A stretch of DNA of 64,000 nt from Strigamia acuminata (GCA_949358305.1 OX442320.1:3860259-3924258), one strand, 5' to 3'; positions 25,040-35,819 are shown, counted from the first letter of the stretch. Translations and numbers: made by a program. The notes: generated by a model from the sequence alone, not told the origin.

Positions 25040-25680
25040 GGGAATTATTTTTGAGTGTAAATGTGTAAATGTGGTGTATAAGTGTGATTTTACTTGTATT
25101 GGCAATTATTTTTGGGTTTAGATATGTAAATGTAGTGTATAAGTGTAATTTTACTTGTATTAATAATTATTTTTGAGTGTATAAGTGTAATTTTACTTGT
25201 ATTGACAATAATTTTTGAGTGTGAATGTGTAAATGTGGTGTATAAGTGTGATTTTACTTGTATTGACAATCAATTTTGGGTTTAGATGTGTAAATGTGGT
25301 GTATAAGTGTGATTTTACTTGTATTGACATTTATTTTTGGGTGTAAATGTGGTGTATAAGTATAATTTTACTCGTATTAATAATTATTTTTGAGTGTATA
25401 AGTGTAATTTTACTTGTATTGACAATTATTTTTGAGTGTGAATGTGTAAATGTGGTGTATAAGTGTAATTTTACTTGTGTTGGCAATTATTTTTGGGTGT
25501 GAATGTGTAAATGTGTAAATGTAGTGTAAAGATGTGATTTGACTTGAAGTGAGATTTATTTGTGAGTGTGTAAAAGTAATTTTGTAAAGCCAGAGATATA
25601 TTTTTAGTGCAAATGTGTAAATACACCAGAAAGTACTTGTAATGTAATTTATCTTAAATTGAGAATTATCTGTGTGTGTA
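25040..25680. repeat. ~60-bp minisatellite (TGTGTAAATGTGGTGTATAA)
   Basis: About eight units, each combining TGTGTAAATGTGGTGTATAA, GTGTGATTTTACTTGTATTG and an ACAATTATTTTTGGGTGTGA-like part. Each part is about 20 bp, so the unit looks like three 20-bp thirds. Confidence 0.88.
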
Positions 25681-26122
25681 AAAGTGTTAAGTATAAGTGT
25701 TATCAGATACAAGCAAAATGTAAACACTTGCTGACAGTCTGCAAACTCAACAACATGCAGTTCAATTGAAAAGGACTTGAACTGTTCCAACTCCCTTTTC
25801 ACACTATAGCAAATTGATTCAACATTTCACATGCTTTCTACACAAACCCAAAGGTTCATTCAGCACCCAAAACTCCCATATGACCCCTAAATATGGACAG
25901 CCTTCAACACCACATCGTTCCCACAACTCTAAAACCAAGTTTTATTAGTCAGTCAAGAGTTTGGAAGAATCATTGATCGAAGGCATTTTGGCATTGCAGG
26001 AAAGCTCTCACTAAAATAAATGAAAAGACGCTCAAAAGACACATCGTTTAGCTCTTGATTAAGCAAAAATATGTCCCTGTAGAATGTATAGTTTTCTAGT
26101 AATCGGGATATAAATAGAGCGC

Positions 26123-27078
26123 TAGAGTCTAAAAAAGTTTGGAATAATGAAAATGACGTCCAAAAAGTTTGGAATAATGAAAATGACGTCCAAAAAGTTT
26201 GGAATAATGAAAATGACGTCCAAAAAGTTTGGAATAATGAAAATCACGTCGAAAAAGTTTGGAATAATGAAAATCACGTCCAAAAAGTTTGGAATAATGA
26301 AAATCACGTCCAAAAAGTTTGGAAAATCACGTCCAAAAAGTTTGGAATTATGAAAATGACGTCCAAAAAAATAAAAATCACGTCCAAAAAAAGGAAAATC
26401 ACGTCCAAAAAATGAAAATCACGTCCAAAAAAATGAAAATTACGTCCAAAAAAATGAAAATCACGTCCAAAAAAATGAAAATCACGTCCAAAAAGTTTGA
26501 AATAATGAAAATCACGTCCAAAAATTTTGAAATAATGAAAATCACGTCCAAAAAGTTTGAAATAATGAAAATCACGTTTAAAAAGTTTGGAATAACCCTG
26601 AAGAGCTTGTCCAAATTTTCCTCTGTTTATTTGATTGTTCAGAAGCACTTCTGATTGTTGTAAGAATGCAACGAAAATAACGTCCAAACAGTTTGGAATA
26701 ACGAAAATGACGTCCAAAAAGTTTGGAAAAACGAAAATCACGTCCAAAAAGTTTGGAATATTCATATCTTTAATACCACGATGTCGTATCCGCACGGCTT
26801 CTTACATGCAATTTGAAGTTTTATAGCAAAATCTGTCACCACAGGTTCAGGTAAACAACTGATCTTCTTAAACATCGATGTATATAGACTATAGATATCC
26901 CCATTTACCGTTCCTCGGATGAAACACAATTCTCCCGTGTCGTTATCATCGAAGCAGGTCCACACCATCGCTTTAGCAGGAAATCTGTCTGGTTTCGCAT
27001 TTGCGTCTACAAAATACCATCAAACAACAAAGTCTTCATGAAAATGTGGATTATTCCAAACTTTTTGGACCGACTGTA
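26123..27078 (-). mobile_element. Tc1/mariner-like remnant with an expanded terminal repeat
   Basis: The right end, read on the minus strand, is TA, CAGTCGGTCCAAAAAGTTTG, then GAATAATCCACATTTTC. This is a Tc1-style CAGT terminus flanked by TA. The left end begins near TAGAGTCTAAAAAAGTTTGG and runs into the 30-bp array built from the same GTCCAAAAAGTTTGGAATAA motif. Between array and right end, a minus-strand reading has AKAMVWTCFDDNDTGELCFI followed by RGTVNGDIY, which fits the MVWGCF...G.L..I.GT.N...Y block of Tc1 transposases. The reading is too short and incomplete to be active. Confidence 0.6.
26130..26600. repeat. 30-bp array built from the Tc1-like terminal repeat
   Basis: Fifteen or more units of AAAAAGTTTGGAATAATGAA plus AATGACGTCC (or AATCACGTCC). 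In the middle the unit is shortened by loss of the GTTTGGAATAAT part. Each full unit carries a TGACGT half-CRE. Two or three further units lie at 26680-26760. Confidence 0.92.
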
Positions 27079-27099
27079 TTTATCATTGAAAATTAGTAT

Positions 27100-27680
27100 T
27101 GTCAAAATCTATTGCCCATGCCCAATACAAGTGGGGTTGTGAAAGTGTCCAGAAGGTCGGGGAAAAAAGAGATAAAAGGTTTATGTGAAGACCAACCAGT
27201 CTGCAAGAAGTCACCTGGTCAACACCCTAATGACCCTCCCATCCCATGGACTCAGGGACGCTTGTAATAGGGAATTTATGATGGGGCATTGTTTCCTCCT
27301 GCCACCACCAAGGAACACGTCTATTTCACCTTCCTCCGGTTAATGGTCTCGTGCTGGGCGCGCGAGCTGACCACTGACCAGCTGCTGGCTTTGCTCAATG
27401 CAGGTCCGCCAGGGTGGCCACAGACGGGAAAGGGTTTGGTGATGACCGGGAGCTGTTCGGACACTCCATTCAACCCGTTGCCTACCGAATAAAGATACTA
27501 ACGAGAACCAGTGCTAAGACTTGGGAGATTTACGGGCAAGGTCCAGGAAAGGGTCTAGTCTTTTGTAGGAGATTTTTGAAATTTTTTTTGAGGATTTTAA
27601 TTGAGTTTTAAGGAGATAAATGACAGTTAGTGGTTGGTTGAAGGGGTTTGGGAGACTGGAGTGATGGTAAAAGATGTAAT
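27100..27680. other. Complex island upstream of the 27.8-kb array
   Basis: Non-repetitive, GC-richer DNA with E-box motifs (CACCTG near 27211, CAGCTG near 27379). Plus-strand ORFs of 67 and 65 codons overlap in different frames. No gene recognised; possible enhancer between HES-B and HES-C. Confidence 0.25.
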
Positions 27681-27814
27681 AAAGGCATTTTTAAGGCTGA
27701 AATAAGAAATAGTGGTCTCTGGTTATTGTTTTGTGGTTTATTGCGGTTTTATTCGATGACTTGATTGCCGTCATGCGCCGAAGATCGCAAAGAAATGAAC
27801 TTTTGCACATTAAA

Positions 27815-28470
27815 ATGGAAATTTTTGGTCTCCGAAATGAATTTTTGGTCTTCGAAATGAATTTTTGGTCTCCAAAATAAATTTTTTTATTTTTGGTCTC
27901 CGAAATGAATTTTTGGTCTCCAAAATAAATTTTTTTATTTTTGGTTTCCAAAACGAATTTTTGGTCTCCAAAACGAATTTTTGGTCTCCGAAATGAATTT
28001 TTGGTCTCCGAAATGAATTTTTGGTCTCCAAAATGAATTTTTTTATTTTTGGTCTCCGAAATGAATTTTTGGTCTCCAAAATAAATTTTTTTATTTTTGG
28101 TCTCCGAAATAAATTTTTGGTCTCCAAAATAAATTTTTTTATTTTTGGTCTCCAAAACGAATTTTTGGTCTCCGAAACGAATATTTGGTCTCCGAAATGA
28201 ATTTTTGGTCTCCGAAATGAATTTTTGGTCTCCAAAATGAATTTTTTTTATTTTTGGTCTCCAAAACGAATTTTTGGTCTCCAAAACGAATTTTTGGTCT
28301 CCAAAACGAATTTTTGGTCTCCAAAACGAATTTTTGGACTGCAAAACGAATTTTTGGTCTCCGAAACGAATATTTGGTCTCCGAAATGAATTTTTAGTCT
28401 CCGAAATGAATTTTTGGTCACCGAAATGAATTTTTGGTCTCCGAAATGAATTTTTGGTCTCCAAAATTTA
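27815..28470. repeat. 20-bp minisatellite (GAATTTTTGGTCTCCGAAAT)
   Basis: About 30 units with C/A and A/G variants, punctuated by AAATTTTTTTATTTTTGGTC insertions at intervals. Three units equal 20 codons, which leaves minus-strand frames of up to 257 codons open. These repeat FGDQKF and ETKNSF and are not judged to be genes. Confidence 0.93.
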
Positions 28471-28499
28471 ACCCTTTTCATTTGATTTTGTGTCGAAAA

Positions 28500-28960
28500 G
28501 CCGAAATGAGTGGCAATTTCGCCGAGAGTGCACTTTCCCTAATTTTGTTTCCGTGAATTGCAAACAGATTTTTCTCTCCTCTCACCTCCAACCCTTCCAG
28601 AAAACCTTTGCGACCCCAACTTGACCCAGAACAGGTTCCGAATGTTTAGAGACGGGTGAAAGGTCTTCCCCTCGTCTTCCCACGCCAACCCCAGCAATTT
28701 TTTCCCTTCTCCCTCGCGCGAATTCCTCCCCTCAGCCTCACTTTCCCTACATTTATAATCGGCCCTTATTACTATAGAAGCCAGACAGGAAGTGATGTAA
28801 CAGAAAGGAAAGAGCAATGCATTCAACTACAATCAGCTATGAGTATGTACATTTCACAACACAGCGTGGGAATCAATTTTACACATCTCAAACACGACCT
28901 TGGCAAAACCCGAAACAGAAATTATGCCACAAATAGCATTTTATAAAGTGCGAATTTTTC
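28500..28960. other. Complex island between two arrays upstream of HES-C
   Basis: Contains a CSL-like CGTGGGAA (28865-28872). ORFs on opposite strands overlap; no domain or splice evidence. A possible regulatory module. Confidence 0.25.
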
Positions 28961-28967
28961 TCTACAA

Positions 28968-29440
28968 AAATTGATGAATTGGAAATTTTCATGTCAAAAA
29001 TTGATGAATTGGAAATTTTCATGTCAAAAATTGATGAATTGGAAATTTTCATTCCAAAAATTGAGAAATTGGAAATTTTTATTCCAAAAATTGAGAAATT
29101 GGAAATTTTCACGTCAAAAATTGATGAATTGGAAATTTTCATTCCAAAAATTGAGAAATTGGAAATTTTCATGTCAAAAATTGATAAATTGGAAATTTTC
29201 ATTCCAAAAATTGAGAAATTGGAAATTTTCATTCCAAAAATTGAGAAATTGGAAATTTTCATTCCAAAAATTGAGAAATTGAAAATTTTCACTCCAAAAA
29301 TTGAGAAATTGAAAATTTTCATTCCAAAAATTGAGAAATTGAAAATTTTCATTCCAAAAATTGAGAAATTGAAAATTTTCATTCCAAAAATTGAGAAATT
29401 GAAAATTTTCATTCCAAAAATTAAAAAATTCAACATTTTG
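28968..29440. repeat. 30-bp minisatellite upstream of HES-C
   Basis: About 16 units of TTGAGAAATTGGAAATTTTC plus ATTCCAAAAA, with GATGAATT and GAAAATTTTC variants in ordered blocks. It degenerates into A-rich sequence up to about 29760. Because 30 is divisible by three, frames on both strands stay open for up to 182 codons. No start context or domain supports translation. Confidence 0.93.
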
Positions 29441-29829
29441 ACACCAAAAATCGGATATTTTTAAATTTTGACACCAAAAAATGAGAAATTCGACATTTTG
29501 ACACCAAAAATTGAATAGTTTGAAATTTTCATCCCAAAAAAAGCAAATTCTCAAATTTTCAAACCAAAAATAGAAAAATTTAAAATTTCCGCACAAAAAA
29601 TTAAAAAAAAATATCAAAAAAAATTAAAATTTTCGCACGAAAAATTGAAAAAGATTAAAACAAATTAAAACTTTCGCACAAAAAAGTTAACAATTAAAAA
29701 TTTTCACACCAAAAATTAAAAAAAAAATTAAAATTTTCACACCAAAATATTTAAAAAAAAATGCAAAATCCCCACCCCAAAAATCAAAACCGACCCAAAA
29801 AAAAATTTCCCTCCTCAATTATCATTTTG

Positions 29830-30085
29830 GGGACGAGGCACGTGTATTTCTTTGCAAGCACCGTCAGTAGATGGCGACCAATGGGCGCGAGGCAGGCACG
29901 CTGCCATCTCGCGCCGCCTCCGTGGCTCCCCTTCCTCTCAGCGAGTGTGGGAACTGAGGCCGGGAACAGTTCTCACACGCGCCAGGCAGCTCGCATGACC
30001 ACCCGCCAATAAGACCACGTGGGTAACCCTGCGGGCCTCTGCTAGGCTGCGTGCCGATACTCATCAGGCCCCATTCCCATACACG
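29830..30085 (+). promoter_or_regulatory. HES-C promoter with a canonical paired CSL (SPS) site
   Basis: TGTGGGAA (29946-29953) and TTCTCACA (29970-29977) both match YGTGRGAA. They face each other with exactly 16 bp between them, about 110 bp upstream of the ATG. This is the Su(H)/CSL paired-site geometry known from Notch-activated E(spl)/HES promoters, where two CSL-NICD-Mastermind complexes dimerise. CACGTG motifs at about 29839 and 30014 are possible HES or other bHLH sites. GC content rises sharply against the A-rich array upstream. Confidence 0.75.
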
Positions 30086-31702
30086 ATGCCAGCTGAGAAA
30101 CCATCGCTTCCTCGACCATCCGAGGCTCGCAGGGTAAATCTTTTAACGCATATTTCTCCCCCGTTCGATTAACATTAGTTTCAATGACAAATCCAACACG
30201 CGGCTTTTGTTTTCTGAGTTACCAGACTCGACACAAATGACAATAGGTCACTGCTAATTGCACTTGGTGGTGGTTAAAGCAATTAATGCATTATTGCAGG
30301 TGTTTTATGCATGGGAATACAAGAATTTCATATTATCATGGCCCGAAAAGAGAAAAGCCGAGAGAGCTCTGCAGTGAAGTTCATTATCTTTTGATTATGA
30401 ATTGTAATTGTGCAATTAAAACACGGCATTCTTATGCATTTGTTTTTCTGCCTACTTGTCGTTTTGCGTGGTTGGGTTGATTGCCACCCGGATGTAAAGT
30501 GTGCATATTTATATGGAAATCTCGATCATCCAGATATACTCTATGCGAATATTTATATGTCGCAATATAACACCACCCCGGGTAAAAAAATCTGCAGAAT
30601 TCTGCAGAAAATTTGCCAGCAGAAAAAATTCTGCAGAAAATCTTTTTTCTCTGCAGGATTCTGCAGAAAAATTGCAAGCCGAAAATATTCTGCAGAAAAG
30701 ATTAACATTTTTCTACAGAATTCTGCAGAATTTGGTAATTTTTTCTGCAGAATAACTTTCTGCAGAATGTTTTTCTCCTGGGACTCAAAGATACATTTTA
30801 AGGCATTAAAACAGATCTTGCAATCTTCGTTCTGTTTATTTGATCACGTGGGATGCTTTACGTACTAATCAGCCATCTTGTTTTAAATGCAACATTTATA
30901 GTTTTTAAATCAAACAACACATAAACTAGGTAACCAGAGAGACCAATAAAGATACATAAATTAATGCCTCAAATAGGGCTTGTTCGGCATCATTTAAGTT
31001 GAGGCAATTAGGGATTTAGAAGCAAAGCATTTTAGAAACTTCGTTACCGAAAGTCGTATGTGACTTTCGGCTTTGTAGGCAATTCTTGAAGTTTCGGAGT
31101 TTAATCTTTCCGATAATATTTCAACTTTTTGTTGTTTGGCAATTAAGCTTATACAAACTTTTTTCTTTTCTTTGACAGAACAATAAGCCTGTAATGGAGA
31201 AACGTCGACGTGCAAGGATCAATCAATGTCTAAATGAACTCAAAGCTTTGATATTAGAGGCACTACGCAAAGACGTAAGTAGTTGGAATGTTTCCAGACT
31301 TTTTAATCGCTATCAAACGTTATGACAATTTCTCATTTTGCCAATGTCTTTCGCAGCCTTCCCGCCACACGAAACTGGAAAAAGCCGACATTCTGGAAAT
31401 GACGGTGAAGCATTTGCAAAACATGCAGAGTCATCAGATGGCCGTCGCGATGGCTTCAGACCCAACCGTTCTCAACAAATTCTGTTCAGGATTCACCGAG
31501 TGTGCAACCGAAGTGAGCAGATACATCAACCGAGTCGAAGTAGATTCCGGTGTGAAACAACGCCTGGTTGCACATTTGGCCAACTGTGTATCTCACCTAA
31601 CCACCGCCGGACCGTTGGCCGCTCTCAGCGACGGAGTAATGGCCACGGCCGCATTGGCAACGGCGCTTAACATGACCATATCTCCTTTCGCTAATTTCAA
31701 CG

Positions 31703-31752
<50 letters not shown>

Positions 31753-32214
31753 TTATCTGCAGCAAGACTTCTCAACAGCCTGTCGTTGATACCGGGCCGA
31801 CTTCTTAGCAGAGATCTTGCCCTATTGCTGTCCAGGCAATCGGGGTCTCTTTCGGGAGGTTTTTCCCAATTCTTCGGTTCTTCGCCTTCCGCCAACAACA
31901 CACCTTCGGCAACCGTAACCCAATCTGATAAAGCAAGTGCATTCACTGCAGTCTCCAGATCATCCAATGCCGGTCTTCTGAGTCCCATCAGTAGCACCAG
32001 CAGTGGTACAAGTGGGTCTAGCGGTTTCAGTCCAACCCTAAGGGAATCCTGCAGTCCTGAAGGTCAGGCATCATTTGACAGCCCAAGAACTGTTGGCCCT
32101 GATTTAGTGAGCAGGAAGAGTGTTTGCCCTGAGACGTCGTCGATTCCTCATCCGGATGCCAGCACGCAAGCATCAGCATCCGCAGAAGCGGAAAGAATGT
32201 GGCGCCCCTGGTGA
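30086..32214 (+). CDS. HES-C: hairy/enhancer-of-split bHLH-Orange repressor
   Basis: Coding exons are 30086-30133, 31179-31274 and 31357-32214, with phase-0 GT/AG introns, giving 333 residues. Exon 1 is [16 protein letters not shown]. Exon 2 (96 bp) has the basic region with proline ([16 protein letters not shown]) and helix 1. Exon 3 starts [20 protein letters not shown] and includes an Orange domain ([20 protein letters not shown]), a run of about 18 asparagines encoded by AAC repeats, a long Ser-rich region and the terminal WRPW. Its expected role is as a nuclear Groucho-dependent repressor. It is the longest of the three, mostly because of the Ser/Asn-rich linker. Intron 1 (1045 bp) holds a CTGCAG-rich element. 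An AATAAA lies at 32377. The promoter has a canonical paired CSL site. Confidence 0.93.
30577..30783. repeat. CTGCAGAATTCTGCAG palindromic repeat in HES-C intron 1
   Basis: About ten copies of TTCTGCAGAA-type motifs, several fused as CTGCAGAATTCTGCAG, between CCCGGGTAAAAAA at one side and TTTTTCTCCTGGGA at the other. Those edges are partly inverted, suggesting a small TIR or foldback element inserted in the intron. Confidence 0.7.
31707..31751 (+). repeat. (AAC)n coding microsatellite in HES-C
   Basis: About 15 pure AAC codons inside exon 3 give a polyasparagine run between the Orange domain and the Ser-rich tail. Length polymorphism would change the protein without a frameshift. Confidence 0.9.
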
Positions 32215-33060
32215 TTAAATGATCAAATTATGACTACTGTGATAAGGATTTGTTTGTAAAAACAAAACAAAAAATAGTTAATTGAATTTATATTATGAGA
32301 AAAAAAAAATTTATGGTATGTAATAAGTTATGGATTAAATGAAAATGGTAATTTCTATGTAAAGGATTTTTTATGTAATAAAATTTCCTTTACGGCTAAT
32401 TTAAATAGGTAAACACGATTCCTTAGTCATTATCATTATCTCATCCATTTCCCTGAAATGCTTTCAGCTTGCAATTGTATAGAAGTCAACCGGTAAACAG
32501 GTGAGGGCGCTACCAACCAAAGGTGCATTCATAGCTGTTATTCCTCCGATTACCTCGATTGAATGATGCTCGACGTTCATTCGTCTGCTCCGCTTCACTT
32601 CATTCCGCCTAAATTATATTAATGCGCAATAAATTCACCAAATAGCTGTAAAGTTGCAAACGGAAGATTTAACTGGGATGGAAAACGTGTTTAAATTTAG
32701 TGGAACAAAAAAGGAGCGTTAGTGGAAATTTCAGTAAATGAGAGTTAGTTTTTTTTAGTGGAAATCCAAGGAATTTTAGTGGGATACTAATATATTCCCA
32801 TTGAAATTGCAGCCCCCATTTTTTAAATCGAAGTGGCTACGTTCATGTCGGACACGAACATCTTGTTTTCATGACGCGCTGTGATTGGTTGAGAGATGCA
32901 TTGAGATACATCGATGAAAATACTCGAAACGACATCGATAGATCTTGGTGAAAAATTCTTTATTGCAACTGTTCGCAACTACCGTAGTGCCCTCTATAAA
33001 ATTAGTAGCACACTAAAAAAACCTAAACGGCGCTTTAACTAATTGATCTGAAAATTGTCC
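32215..33060. other. HES-C 3' flank and intergenic DNA
   Basis: The 3' UTR probably runs to the AATAAA at about 32377. Beyond it is AT-rich DNA with no recognised gene. Confidence 0.4.
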
Positions 33061-33072
33061 CTAAACACATAA

Positions 33073-33161
33073 GGGGCCGTCCATAAATTCGTAAGTAACG
33101 CATTACGGGATGGTGGGGGTCTAAAAGTCCCAAATTTTGCGTAACGTAATTTATGGACGAC
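33073..33161. mobile_element. Short hairpin MITE (GGGGCCGTCCATAAATT)
   Basis: Left GGGGCCGTCCATAAATTCGT and right TAATTTATGGACGACAC are inverted, each with a GTAACG(C) stretch inside. The element is about 90 bp, with no coding capacity. Confidence 0.7.
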
Positions 33162-34379
33162 ACTGGGCACCGTGGCAAATTTGTGAAGCTGCCCTTTTGA
33201 AGTGTGCATGCAAATTATGCAAATCCAGCCTTGCAGACACCGTTGGCACCACTGGGCAAGAAAATTAAATACAGTGCATCTTTTCCTCATGATTCATAAT
33301 TAGAAACCATGATTTTTTTTGAAGACCCATAATTAAATTTTAATTTCACAAATCATGCAAACATAATTCACTCTTAATTATAATTATGATTAGCGGAGAA
33401 ATAAAATCCCATTCAACGTCTCCGGGCATCCATTTTTTCCTCCTAAAATAATGCAAATTGCCTGTAATTACAATAAAAAAAATTATTGCTTGCAAATCAC
33501 ATTCACCATGTTCCCATCAAATCTATGACAGCCCTGGTGGAGATCCACTGAACCACAAAAACCATTCAACAGGATTAGTTCACTTTAGCGACGCCAGTCT
33601 CAGCGACATAGCTGTAAGGTGCTTAGATGCAGTTAGGTTAGGTTTAAGTTCACCTTCCCTGTTTGCCACTGTAAAAACAACAATGCACATGCCATCTAGT
33701 GTTGAGAAATGCACACCATAATTCTACCTGCTTCCCACAGGTGGCAGTTTAAACCCTCCAAGTTTAAATTAGCTCCAAGAATAAGCCTAGGGGCAAAATA
33801 ATATTAGAAAAAAAAATAACTGGTAATTGTATAAAGGAAACATGACTCATCTGATATACTTTTACATTAATAACAATAAAAGAAAGAGAAAAAAACACTT
33901 TAGAAATCATAAATTTAAATGTATGTGTGTGCAGTGTTTTGCTTCTTTTTTCTTTTCTCTTTCCAGACAAAGACAGAGATTAATGCTCAATTAATTTAAT
34001 GGCTTTTACCTGAGTTTATGTGTTACTAAATGCTGTAAAATGCTTTTGGTCAAGGTTGGATGACTCAAAAGCCCCAAAAACAAAACAAAGTGGACAAATG
34101 AATTTATTAATATTTTTTTTTTTGTTTTTATTGGTGAAAATCAAAATGTTGTACATTAGTTTTTGTTTTATTGATGGAAATATTGGTTGGTTGGGTGTGC
34201 AAATGAGCAATAAAGTCATTTAGTTTCTTTTAGGAGATGGGGAAAACCTTGGTTTCTAGTTTAAGAGGTATTTTTCAAACCCACCAGACAAATAACACAC
34301 TAGGTTCCTTTGTTCGACCCGAGCGGCGCCAACAGGGACGCCATGGAACTAACGGTTTTGTCAAATTCCCCCAAATTCA

Positions 34380-34660
34380 AACCGAAACAAAAAAGAAAAC
34401 CAAAAACCCAAAAAAATTATAGAAAAAATAAATACTAAAACAAAAAATTAAAACATTTGTAAAAAATAAACAATTTCACTTCAATTTAACCCAAAACATC
34501 AAAAATAATTATTTTTTTAAAAAAAAAACAACAAAAAAAAATTTTAAATTTTAAATTAAACAAAAATAAAATTGTAAAAAAATCAGTCGAAACTTCACCC
34601 AACCCAAAACTAAACTGAAATTTAAAAAACAAACCAAAGCAAAACAGTGAAAAAAGAAAG
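34380..34660. repeat. A-rich low-complexity tract
   Basis: AAAAACCCAAAAA and AAATAAA runs just before the GC-rich island at 34.68 kb. Confidence 0.7.
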
Positions 34661-34679
34661 AAAAACAAACATCAGAAGG

Positions 34680-35540
34680 CGCCATTGTTCTTTTTTACCT
34701 GTGTCGAGAAACCGAACACCGGTCGGTGCAATTTCGCACCCCGCGAGCATCCCGTTGCACGAATCCGGCTTTTTGGATGAGTGTGGATCTAGTCATGATC
34801 CAAAACCACATGGACTAGAGGCACAACCATCCGAAAAATCGAACGAAACCACGCCGAAACCAAACTCCTCGTCCCCCAAGATGGCGGCGCCAAAACAGCA
34901 ACTTGTTGAATCGCGGCACGAAAAACAAAAAAAAAACGCTCGAAAAACGTGAAAACCGTCCAAAAAACCGGCGAACCTGCAACGAAAACCAACGAGAAAT
35001 TAAACAAAAAGCACATTCGCGACTCGGAGCGCGTAAAAACCTTCGTTTTCGAGCGGGACGGCCGAGAAATGGCGGCGAGCGCGTCGTAACTTCAGCCAGC
35101 AACTCGTCCTGCTCGCTCGAACCGTTGCAAACTTCTCAGTTCAAACTCGACTCACTTGGACCCTCCCTCGGCCAATCGGCGGCCGACTTGGCGGTATTCG
35201 TGCCCCAGGCGGAGGAGGCCAAAGCACCCAGGAATTTCTAGCCTCGCTGCGCTGCGCCCCGTTGGAGACTTTTCTTGGCTCAAGGCGTCCATTGGTGTCT
35301 TGTCGCGGACCCCCCTCGACTGCGATTCGGTTGGGGCCGGCAATGGAACGTTCCCGTTTGGCCCGCAGCGCCCGATAATTGCGCGAGGGATGCGCTGGAC
35401 GTTGTGTCTAAGATGGCGGCCGCGGTTGTGTTTTTGGGGGTTTGTTTTCTTTTGGTTTGGGCTTTGGGGCTGGTCAGGTAGCTCTGCGTGGTTTTTGTAA
35501 TTGGAACTTGGATTGTTGGTGACGTCATGCGTGGAGCAAT
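34680..35540 (+). promoter_or_regulatory. CpG-rich island, candidate promoter and first exon
   Basis: An abrupt 850-bp GC/CpG-rich block contains two AAGATGGCGG motifs (YY1-like, about 34878 and 35411) and a CCAAT motif (about 35170). One ATG at 35414 opens MAAAVVFLGVCFLLVWALGL, a hydrophobic signal-peptide-like start, and reaches a possible donor (CAG/GTAGCT) at about 35478 just before an in-frame stop. No downstream exon of such a gene was recognised. The island looks like a promoter, but the coding call is weak. Confidence 0.35.
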
Positions 35541-35604
35541 AAGAAACTTGGCTGGATTTGCATAGTGACGTCGTTGTTGGGAAATAAATTGTGGGAAATT
35601 TATT

Positions 35605-35800
35605 TTTGGGTTTGTGGTTGTTTTTTTTTTTTTTTTTTTTTTTTTTGGTTTGGGTTTTTTGGGTTTTTTTTGGGTTTTGGTGGGGTTTTTGGTGGATTGG
35701 TTGGTTTGTTTGTTGTTTTGGGTTTTTATTTTGTTTTATTGTTTTTAGATGTTTGTTTGTTTGTTTGTTTGTTTAATTTGTTTGTTTTTGGGTAGTTTGG
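35605..35800. repeat. T/G-rich low-complexity tract
   Basis: A T run of about 28 bp, then GGTTTGGGTTTTTTGGG and (GTTT)n. The Phe/Gly/Cys-rich ORFs here are compositional. Confidence 0.8.
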
Positions 35801-35819
35801 GTGTCAGGAGAATTTTTGA

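Noticed and set aside
26304-26795. 163-codon minus-strand ORF (FLDVIFIIPN repeats)
   Set aside because: Translation of the Tc1-end-derived 30-bp array.
27691-28481. 257-codon minus-strand ORF with FGDQKF / ETKNSF repeats
   Set aside because: It lies entirely in a 20-bp minisatellite with A-rich inserts; other frames are also open; no domain, promoter or splice support.
28968-29440. CRISPR array
   Set aside because: Units are contiguous tandem repeats without unique spacers, in a eukaryotic context; the same holds for the other arrays.
28888-29617. ORFs of 147-182 codons on both strands (GMKIFNFSIF and IPKIEKLEIF repeats)
   Set aside because: A 30-bp array keeps frames open on both strands at once, a property of the period, not of coding selection.
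35565-35795. Phe/Gly-rich ORFs as membrane proteins
   Set aside because: Products of T/G-rich low-complexity sequence.
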